Shown in pieces: positions 1 through 5,996 of a stretch of DNA of 18,184 nt. The notes under the pieces are model-generated. The model was given only the letters and a program-made list of their open reading frames with translations. It was not told the DNA's origin and did not search any database. The stretch is from Bacteroidales bacterium UBA1219 (GTDB lineage Bacteria; Bacteroidota; Bacteroidia; Bacteroidales; P3): assembly GCA_002309295.1 (NCBI GenBank), contig DBXF01000036.1, forward strand, positions 141 to 18,324, read 5' to 3'. The number at the start of each line of letters is the position of its first letter. Position 1 is the first letter of the stretch. A program made the translations under genes and the position numbers.

Positions 1-2001
1 CGACCACCTCTTTCACTTGCGGTGGTGATGTTATCGTTATCAATTGCGATGACTTGACAGCTCGTGGCGTTTGCTGGAACACTACCGGCAATCCCACCGT
101 GGCCGACAGCCACACCATCGACGGTAGCGGCACCGGTATTTTTACCAGCCTACTGCCGCGACTTATATCCGGCACCACGTACTACGTGCGCGCCTATGCC
201 ACCAACGCCATCGGCACAAGCTACGGCGCTCAGGTGAATTTCACCACACTCTCGATGCCCATAGTGGTTACCGTGGATACAAGCGATATCACCGACACAA
301 GCCTTACCGTCAGCGGAAGGGTGAACTCCGAGGGCGGACTCACGGTAACTGCACGAGGTTTTTGCTGGGACACCCTGCCCAACCCCACTATTGCCGGCAG
401 CCACACCACCAACGGCACCGGCTTGGGCAACTACTCCACACATATCGGCGGCCTGAGCATGAGCACCGTTTATTATGTGCGCGCCTACGCCACCAACGCC
501 TTAGGCACGTCCTACGGCACTCAGATAATGTTCAAGACCGACACACTGCCCATGGTACGTATCGACAGCGTAACGCATATCGCCGACACCTCGATAAATA
601 CCAGTGGCGCCGTTTACAGCGCCGGCGGAGCAGCCGTTTCGGTGCGTGGCGTGTGCTGGAGCACCTCGCCCAACCCCACCATAGCCGACAACCGCACCGT
701 TGACGGCAACGGCACAGGCAGGGTTAATAGCGTCATCACCGGCCTTGCGCCCGGAACCACTTATTACCTGAGGCCTTATTGCTCCAACGCAGTGGGAGTG
801 TCGTACGGCAACCAAATGGTGGTTACCACTTACGACTTGCCCACTGTGGTTACCACAACAGTGCACACCATCATCAACATATCGGCCACAGCTGTTGGCA
901 ATGTAACCGCCGACGGAGGCACCCCTGTTACGGTCCGCGGTATCTGTTGGGACACCTTGCAAAATCCCACCATAGGTGGCAGCCACACCACCAACGGCAG
1001 CGGCTTGGGAACTTTCAGCGCCAGCATGACAGTCCTGATACCCGGTACCACCTACTATGTGCGCGCCTACGCCACCAACACCATAGGCACCGCCTACGGC
1101 CAGCAGATAGCCTTTATGGCGCACACCACACCCACAGTGGTTACCGACGCCATAAGTAATATCACCGGCACTACGGCCTTGTGCGGAGGAACTGTTGTCC
1201 TCGACGGCGACACCACTGTTACCACCCGTGGCATCTGCTGGGACACCTTACCCAATCCCGTGATCAACGGCCGACGCACTGCCGATGGTAGCGGCTTGGG
1301 GCATTATAGTAGCAACATGATAGGCCTTGCGCCCAACACCACCTACTACGTGCGCGCCTACGCCACCAACGCCCATGGCACGGTTTACGGAGCGCAGGTG
1401 AGTTTCACCACTCCTTCCGTAGTTCCAACAGTAACCACCACCGCCGCAAGCAACATAACATCCACCGCCGCCACCTTAGGTGGCAATGTAACCTCCGATG
1501 GCGGAGCCACAGTAACGGCACGCGGCGTGTGCTGGAGCACCTCGCCCAACCCTACCGTTAGCGGCAGTCACACCACCAACGGTAGTGGTGTGGGCACTTT
1601 CACAAGCCGCCGTACCGGTCTTACCCCTGGAACCACCTATTACGTGCGGGCTTACGCCACAAACTCCGTAGGAACGGGCTACGGCAACCAAGTAACGTTT
1701 AAAACTTCTGCCGTTGTTCCCACCGTTACCACTACTGCCGCAAGCAACATAACATCCACCTCCGCCACCACTGGGGGCAATGTAACCTCCGATGGCGGAG
1801 CCACGGTTACGGCACGCGGCGTGTGCTGGAGCACCTCGCCCAACCCCACCGTTAGTGGTAGCCACACCACCGACGGCTCTGGCACAGGCACTTTCACAAG
1901 CCGCCTTGCCGGCCTTACCCCCGGAACCTATTATGTGCGCGCCTACGCCACAAACTCCGCAGGAACGGGCTACGGCAACCAAGTTACGTTTACAACTTCC
2001 A
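1..2001 (+). repeat. Tandem array of ~291-bp repeats encoding FnIII-like modules
   Basis: The conserved Arg codon of the RG-x-CW motif recurs at nt 63, 354, 645, 936, 1227, 1521 and 1815, a period of 291 to 294 bp. The first copy is cut by the window edge. Copies six and seven (about 1425-1718 and 1719-2000) share long identical DNA runs, for example 1515-1552 with 1809-1846, while the earlier copies have diverged. Copy seven lacks one Thr codon of the PGTTYY motif. The pattern indicates recent duplication or gene conversion at the 3' end of the array. Confidence -1.
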
Positions 2002-2810
2002 ACACTTTCTCCGTTTCGGCAAACGACAGAGTGGTTTTCTCGCCCGGCAACTTGCAATGGAGTGCCAAAAATGGCGGCTCTACAGCCACAACCCATACCG
2101 TGGCGGGAGGCGGCACGGCGGCAGGCACTTGGCGTTTCGCACCCAACCAGTGGGATACCATTGGAGCCAACAACAGAAACATCTCATCATCCTACTCCGG
2201 ATGGATAGACCTTTTTGGTTGGGGCACAAGCGGATACGACAACAAATACCCGTATATGAACAGCACCACAACTAATTTAGACTATGGCAACGGCACCAAC
2301 AACATTTCTGGCACCAACTACGACTGGGGTGTATATAACGCCATATACAACCCCAAGACGCAGACCACCGACGCCCCCGGCACTTGGCGCAACCTTACAT
2401 ACGATGAATGGGATTATCTGATACATGACCGCAACACCTCCTCAGGCATACGCTATGCCAAGGCCACAGTGAATGGCGTGCAGGGACTTATAATAGTCCC
2501 CGACAACTGGAGCCGCTCCACCTATGCACTTAACTCAACAAACACTTCTGGAGCGGCCTTTAACGCCAATGTTCTCACCGCCGCGCAGTGGGCCACTTTG
2601 GAAAATGCCGGATGCGCCTTCCTGCCTGCCGCAGGAAACCGCAGAGGGACTTCGGTCAGCGGCGTTGGCTCCCGCGGCGACTACTGGTCGACCACCACGG
2701 AAAGCTTTCACAACGACGCCTTATACTTGAATTTCGAAGGCGGTGTTATGGGCTTAATACACTATCGCTACTATGGTCGGTCTGTCCGCCTTGTCCGCAC
2801 CGCCCAGTAA
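1..2810 (+). CDS. Repeat-rich surface protein: FnIII-like repeats plus C-terminal lectin-like domain (5' partial)
   Basis: The frame is already open at base 3 and upstream residues match the repeat pattern, so the TTG at 54 is not the start; the N-terminus lies outside the window. At least seven repeats of about 97 residues carry the signature RG-[VIF]-C-W, then NPT, then TYYVRAYATN and GT-YG-Q, an arrangement typical of fibronectin-III-like modules in Bacteroidota surface proteins. After about nt 2001 comes a roughly 265-residue domain (VVFSPGNLQW, then GWIDLFGWGTSGY, ending YWSTT and GRSVRLVR). This resembles the FISUMP/C-type-lectin-like domains common in Bacteroidales and seen as targets of diversity-generating retroelements. 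Likely role is adhesion or binding at the cell surface (inference). No type IX C-terminal sorting domain follows the lectin-like domain, so the export route is not evident. The stop is TAA at 2808. Confidence -1.
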   Translation, partial: TTSFTCGGDVIVINCDDLTARGVCWNTTGNPTVADSHTIDGSGTGIFTSLLPRLISGTTYYVRAYATNAIGTSYGAQVNFTTLSMPIVVTVDTSDITDTSLTVSGRVNSEGGLTVTARGFCWDTLPNPTIAGSHTTNGTGLGNYSTHIGGLSMSTVYYVRAYATNALGTSYGTQIMFKTDTLPMVRIDSVTHIADTSINTSGAVYSAGGAAVSVRGVCWSTSPNPTIADNRTVDGNGTGRVNSVITGLAPGTTYYLRPYCSNAVGVSYGNQMVVTTYDLPTVVTTTVHTIINISATAVGNVTADGGTPVTVRGICWDTLQNPTIGGSHTTNGSGLGTFSASMTVLIPGTTYYVRAYATNTIGTAYGQQIAFMAHTTPTVVTDAISNITGTTALCGGTVVLDGDTTVTTRGICWDTLPNPVINGRRTADGSGLGHYSSNMIGLAPNTTYYVRAYATNAHGTVYGAQVSFTTPSVVPTVTTTAASNITSTAATLGGNVTSDGGATVTARGVCWSTSPNPTVSGSHTTNGSGVGTFTSRRTGLTPGTTYYVRAYATNSVGTGYGNQVTFKTSAVVPTVTTTAASNITSTSATTGGNVTSDGGATVTARGVCWSTSPNPTVSGSHTTDGSGTGTFTSRLAGLTPGTYYVRAYATNSAGTGYGNQVTFTTSNTFSVSANDRVVFSPGNLQWSAKNGGSTATTHTVAGGGTAAGTWRFAPNQWDTIGANNRNISSSYSGWIDLFGWGTSGYDNKYPYMNSTTTNLDYGNGTNNISGTNYDWGVYNAIYNPKTQTTDAPGTWRNLTYDEWDYLIHDRNTSSGIRYAKATVNGVQGLIIVPDNWSRSTYALNSTNTSGAAFNANVLTAAQWATLENAGCAFLPAAGNRRGTSVSGVGSRGDYWSTTTESFHNDALYLNFEGGVMGLIHYRYYGRSVRLVRTAQ

Positions 2811-2866
2811 TTCTCCCTTGGGCAAGGCAAACCAACAATGCCAACCCCAATTAGACACACAATTCT

Positions 2867-3144
2867 ATGAAAACCAAATACATAAACCTGAGGATCTGCT
2901 TTGCACAGGATTGGTTGCAATGTCGTTTTTCGTGCTTCCACACCACGACTCCAACCGCCCCGCCAACGAAACCATAGTGGCCTGCAACTACCTGAACTTG
3001 ATGCGCCAACCCCCCACCGCCTACTCCGAAGAAATAGGTGTGGATCTCGGCTCCGTAAAAGCGCAGCCGTAGCTCCTCTGGAACGACACTCTCGCCACCA
3101 GCAAAGCCCTCGACATGGCCTGCCGCGTCTGTAGTGAATGGTGA
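2867..3144 (+). pseudogene. Decayed CAP-domain (SCP/PR1-like) protein fragment
   Basis: An ATG at 2867 opens a basic start (MKTKYINL) in frame 2, but the hydrophobic signal-peptide core (LLCTGLVAMSFFVL) and everything after it lie in frame 1, so a frameshift falls near 2890-2900. In frame 1 the text NYLNLMRQPP, then EEIGVDLGSVKAQP, then a TAG stop at 3070-3072, then LLWNDTL and KALDMACR follows the usual N-terminal half of secreted bacterial CAP-domain proteins. The match stops at about 3130, where the palindrome begins; the rest of the domain, including the catalytic-like His/Glu region, is absent. Frameshift, nonsense codon and 3' truncation together argue for a pseudogene. The family assignment rests on recalled family patterns and is moderately sure. 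Confidence -1.
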
Positions 3145-3186
3145 ATGTCGAATTGACGAAATGCGATTTCACATTCATCATTCACT
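3133..3186. repeat. Nested palindromic intergenic repeat
   Basis: The arms 3133-3148 (AGTGAATGGTGAATGT) and 3171-3186 (ACATTCATCATTCACT) are inverted repeats with one mismatch in 16. The interior holds a second small hairpin, GAAAT-GCG-ATTTC at 3158-3170. It starts exactly where the CAP pseudogene match ends. The layout resembles a REP or MITE-like multicopy element. It lacks a T-run directly after the stem, so it is not a typical intrinsic terminator. Confidence -1.
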
Positions 3187-3299
3187 TTGATTTTCGAAAA
3201 AAATCTCTTTTTTTTGTTGCAACACAAAATATTATCACCTCAATGTCGTTATTACAAAGTTGTCCGCCACAAGGACGACCATCATAAAAAATAACGATA

Positions 3300-4892
3300 T
3301 TGAAATTAAAGGCAATTAAATATATAACAGGCTTATTTATAGCTGTTTGTGTTTTGGAATTTCTGACACCCTCCTGCACCAAGGAGGATGACTACCTTAC
3401 AGATATCTCCGTGCTGGAGTTTTCCGCCGACACCCTCAAGTTCGATACCGTATTCACCACCATCGGCTCCACAGTGCGCAGCGTAAAGGTGTACAACAAC
3501 GGCAACCAGCCTGTAAAAATCGACCGTGTTACCTTGGCCCACGGCTCCGCCTCGCGCTTCCGCCTCAACGTGGACGGCGACACCTCGCTTGTGGCACGCG
3601 ACATCGAAATCCTTGCCCACGACAGCATTTTTATCTTCGCCCGCGTCAATGTCAATCCCAACTCAGCCTCGTCGCCCTTCCTGATAGAGGATAGCATCGT
3701 GTTCACCATGGGCAGCGCCAGTCAGCACCTGCCGCTCGCGGCCTACGGTCGCAATGCCATCTATCACTACCCCGACCACGTTATCCACGACGCTGCGGGC
3801 AACAGCTATCCCTATTCCGTAATCGACTGCTCCGAGCCGTGGACCGACGCCATACCGCACGTTATTTTCGGCTATGCCGTTGTGGATGAGGGATTTACTT
3901 TGAACGTGGAACACGGCACCGAGGTCTATTTCGGCAAGGACGCCGTGCTTTGGGTGTACGACGGCGGCACACTGCGTGTGAACGGCACCGCCGACGCACC
4001 GGCACTGTTTACCTCCATCCGTCACGACGGCCACTACGCCGACCTGCCCGGACAGTGGGGCTATATCTGGCTGTCGTCGGGAAGTCGCGACAACACCGTG
4101 AACCACGCCATAGTGCGCAACGGATACATAGGCTTTCTGGCCGACACGGTGGTCAATTCCAACCCAACGCTCGACATACGCAACACGGTGATAGAAAATA
4201 TGTCGCTGGCTGGAATCTACGGGCAAGGCGCGCACATAGAAGGCGATAATCTGCTTGTAACCAACTGCCAGACAGCCACTTTGGCTCTCACGCTCGGCGG
4301 CAGGTATCTGTTCAGCAACTCCACTTTTGCCAACTACTGGAGTTACAGCGTGCGCCGCTCGCCGCAAATAATTCTCAACAACTGGTACGAGAGTGCCGAC
4401 GGCGCAATACAGCTGCGGCCGCTGCAGCAGGCCGATTTCTACAACTGCATAGTGTACGGCTCCGCCAACGAGGAACTTGCCATGGATTTCGCCCAAAGCG
4501 GCACGGCCTCGTTCTCGTTCACCAACTGCCTTTTGAAAACGCAACTGTCTATACCTCAGTCACTAATAACCAGCTGTTTGATAAACCAAGACCCACTTTT
4601 TGTGGACCACACCTCCGCCGACTACCATCTGAAAGCCGAATCGCCGGCACGCGGCAAAGGCAACACCGCCTATCTCAAACAACAGACCGATTTGGACAAC
4701 CGAGTCCGTTCCAATCCCCCGTCGATAGGAGCGTATGAGTACTTTGAGAACTCGGAGGTCGGAACTCGGAGGTCGGAACTGGGAACTTGGAACGGTTGGG
4801 TGAGTCGAAGGTCTCAATTGGGACTGTGTATTTCCGGGCATAGATTGTTAAATCGGTTGCAGGGTGTTAACCTCAACAAAACAAACAAATAA
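3300..4892 (+). CDS. Surface lipoprotein with right-handed beta-helix (choice-of-anchor Q-like)
   Basis: The TTG at 3300 is the only plausible start between the in-frame stop at 3285 and the signal peptide. Residues 1-25 form a lipoprotein signal ending LTPSC, with lipid-bearing Cys26. The mature start C-T-K-E-D-D fits the K-(D/E)2 type of surface-export signal described in Bacteroidota, so the protein is probably displayed on the outer leaflet. Residues about 38-140 look Ig-like (RSVKVYNNGNQPVKIDRVTL). Residues about 190-460 have the short Asn/Ile-rich strands of a parallel beta-helix, and the ending DPLFVD, DYHLKAESPA, SIGAYEY is the usual closing motif of this family. The family normally ends near IGAYEY (residue about 481). 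The last 48 residues are translated from the heptad array and following DNA and are probably not native. Substrate unknown; polysaccharide or surface binding is a guess. Confidence -1.
   Translation: MKLKAIKYITGLFIAVCVLEFLTPSCTKEDDYLTDISVLEFSADTLKFDTVFTTIGSTVRSVKVYNNGNQPVKIDRVTLAHGSASRFRLNVDGDTSLVARDIEILAHDSIFIFARVNVNPNSASSPFLIEDSIVFTMGSASQHLPLAAYGRNAIYHYPDHVIHDAAGNSYPYSVIDCSEPWTDAIPHVIFGYAVVDEGFTLNVEHGTEVYFGKDAVLWVYDGGTLRVNGTADAPALFTSIRHDGHYADLPGQWGYIWLSSGSRDNTVNHAIVRNGYIGFLADTVVNSNPTLDIRNTVIENMSLAGIYGQGAHIEGDNLLVTNCQTATLALTLGGRYLFSNSTFANYWSYSVRRSPQIILNNWYESADGAIQLRPLQQADFYNCIVYGSANEELAMDFAQSGTASFSFTNCLLKTQLSIPQSLITSCLINQDPLFVDHTSADYHLKAESPARGKGNTAYLKQQTDLDNRVRSNPPSIGAYEYFENSEVGTRRSELGTWNGWVSRRSQLGLCISGHRLLNRLQGVNLNKTNK
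4748..4793. repeat. Left heptad array (GAACTCG units)
   Basis: About 6.5 tandem copies of a 7-bp unit: gaactcg, gaggtcg, gaactcg, gaggtcg, gaactgg, gaacttg, gaac. It is the inverted counterpart of the array at 5293-5361 and lies inside the 3' end of the lipoprotein reading frame, directly after the conserved IGAYEYF ending. Confidence -1.
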
Positions 4893-4897
4893 TAGCC

Positions 4898-5260
4898 ATG
4901 AAAAAAGATATTTTGTTGGAAAAAAGTTTTGCCTTTGCTATTAGGATAGTAAAAATGTACCAATTTCTTTGTGAAAGCAAAAAAGAATATGTTCTTTCCA
5001 AGCAGGTGCTGCGGAGCGGCACAAGTATTGGCGCCAATATAAGGGAATCGAAACGAGGACAGACCACTCCAGATTTCTATACAAAACTTACGATAGCCTT
5101 GAAAGAAGCCGATGAGACCGCCTATTGGCTTGAATTATTGTACAAAACAGATTATTTGGATAAAAACACATACGAAAGTATAAACAATGACTGCGAAGAA
5201 CTTATAAAACTTCTCGTATCTTCAACAAGAACCTTAAAAACAAAGATGGTAAAGAATTGA
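4898..5260 (+). CDS. Four-helix bundle protein, S23 / Avd family
   Basis: A 120-residue, almost entirely helical protein. The diagnostic segments are LSKQVLRSGTSIGANIRES (residues 33-51) and FYTKLTIALKEADETAYWLE (60-79), both typical of the four-helix-bundle family first noted as the S23 protein of 23S rRNA intervening sequences and related to Avd of diversity-generating retroelements. The length is normal for the family. Family members form homopentameric barrels with basic surfaces and bind nucleic acid in Avd; the cellular role of stand-alone copies is unknown. The ATG follows an A-rich leader, five bases after the lipoprotein stop. Codon use and base composition are clearly more AT-rich than in flanking genes, pointing to acquisition. 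No reverse transcriptase lies nearby. Confidence -1.
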   Translation: MKKDILLEKSFAFAIRIVKMYQFLCESKKEYVLSKQVLRSGTSIGANIRESKRGQTTPDFYTKLTIALKEADETAYWLELLYKTDYLDKNTYESINNDCEELIKLLVSSTRTLKTKMVKN

Positions 5261-5292
5261 ATATTAGAGTATTAAATAAATGTATTTAAAAT

Positions 5293-5361
5293 GAATTCCG
5301 AGTTCCGAATTCCGAATTCCGAGTTCCGAATTCCGAGTTCCGAGTTCCGAGTTCCGAGTTC
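5293..5361. repeat. Right heptad array (GARTTCC units)
   Basis: Ten uninterrupted 7-bp units (the last one base short) differing only at the third base: GAATTCC or GAGTTCC in the order A,G,A,A,G,A,G,G,G,G. The reverse complement equals the left-array unit. The array ends 17 bp before the ruvA start codon, so it occupies most of what should be the ruvA leader. Confidence -1.
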
Positions 5362-5378
5362 AAAGTTAAAACTAAGTT

Positions 5379-5966
5379 ATGTATAATTACGTTTTTGGAA
5401 AACTTGCCGAGGTAACACCGGCTTATGCCGTAATAGACTGTGGGGGAGTGGGTTATCTGCTTGAAATCTCCCTCAATACCTACACACAGATAAAAGACAA
5501 GAGCGAGGTGAAGCTCCTTACTCATTTCGTGGTGCGCGAGGACGCGCAGATGCTGTTCGGCTTTTACGAAGAGAAAGAACGCGCCCTGTTCCGCAGTCTG
5601 ATAGAGGTGAACGGGGTAGGGGTGGCCACCGCACGTGTGATGCTCTCGTCGTACACCACCGACGAACTTGCAAATGCCATTATCTCGCAGGATGTCAAGA
5701 CAGTACAGGGCATAAAGGGCATCGGGCCGAAGACGGCCCAGCGCATAGTGCTAGAACTCCACGACAAACTTGGGAAACTCGAGGATGTTAATTTTGCGCC
5801 TGTAAAAGGCGTGCAGGGCAATAAAAACCAAGAAGAGGCGTTATCTGCTTTGTTGGCATTGGGATTCCCCAAATCGGCCGCCGAAAAAGCGTTACACAAA
5901 ATCGCCGAAGGCAATCCCGACGCCACGGTGGAAAATCTTATCAAGATGGCACTTAAAATGCTGTAA
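5379..5966 (+). CDS. ruvA: Holliday junction branch migration complex subunit RuvA
   Basis: RuvA binds four-way junctions as a tetramer and loads the RuvB motor for branch migration in recombinational repair. The 195 residues have the expected three parts: an OB-fold N-terminus (MYNYVFGKLAEV, then VIDCGGVGYLLEIS); two helix-hairpin-helix motifs, VNGVGVATARVML (78-89) and IKGIGPKTAQRIVLEL (112-127); and a C-terminal UBA-like RuvB-binding domain, EEALSALLALGFPKSAAEKA (152-171), after a short flexible linker. Length is normal. The start is the ATG 17 bp after the heptad array. sprA follows after 30 bp, an arrangement also known from other Bacteroidota. Confidence -1.
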   Translation: MYNYVFGKLAEVTPAYAVIDCGGVGYLLEISLNTYTQIKDKSEVKLLTHFVVREDAQMLFGFYEEKERALFRSLIEVNGVGVATARVMLSSYTTDELANAIISQDVKTVQGIKGIGPKTAQRIVLELHDKLGKLEDVNFAPVKGVQGNKNQEEALSALLALGFPKSAAEKALHKIAEGNPDATVENLIKMALKML

Positions 5967-5996
5967 AACAAAAAACTACAATTACAACGACTGCTG

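Larger units (their letters stand above)
2811..3299. other. Gene-poor interval with pseudogene and palindrome
   Basis: This 489-bp gap separates the repeat protein from the lipoprotein. It holds the degraded CAP-domain reading frame (2867-3144) and a nested palindrome (3133-3186). The remaining 113 bp up to the lipoprotein start are AT-rich with a T8 tract. No convincing TAnnTTTG box was found in front of the lipoprotein, and no strong terminator follows the repeat protein. Confidence -1.
4748..5361. mobile_element. Candidate S23 cassette bounded by inverted heptad arrays
   Basis: An AT-rich gene for a four-helix-bundle protein is enclosed by tandem 7-bp arrays in opposite orientation (4748-4793 and 5293-5361). 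Gene composition differs from the GC-richer neighbours, and the left array has displaced the natural 3' end of the lipoprotein gene. The plan (inverted repeats able to pair in RNA around an S23-family reading frame) matches the intervening sequences known from some 23S rRNA genes. No transposase is present and no target-site duplication could be recognised, so mobility is inferred only. Confidence -1.

Noticed and set aside
501..1124. Antisense frames of up to about 200 codons across the repeat protein
   Set aside because: They repeat with the same 291-bp period as the FnIII array and have no independent features.
2815..2836. Small inverted repeat CCTT-GGGC-AAGG after the repeat-protein stop, as terminator or retroelement hairpin
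   Set aside because: Only four base pairs with no T-run; too weak for either role.
3133..3186. Palindrome as the intrinsic terminator of the CAP gene
   Set aside because: No uridine run follows the stem and the host frame is broken; a mobile-type repeat fits better.
2670..5260. A complete diversity-generating retroelement (lectin-like target plus Avd-like S23 protein)
   Set aside because: No reverse transcriptase and no template repeat resembling the target's 3' end is present between or around the two genes, and the S23 gene has its own repeat boundaries.
5361..5368. TAACTTTG on the - strand between the heptad array and ruvA, as an antisense promoter
   Set aside because: Matches the -7 consensus but has no -33 partner and no gene downstream in that direction; probably chance, although antisense RNA over the S23 cassette cannot be excluded.
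5286..5525. Short - strand frame with repeated NSEFGTR residues
   Set aside because: It is only the translation of the 7-bp array, not a protein gene.
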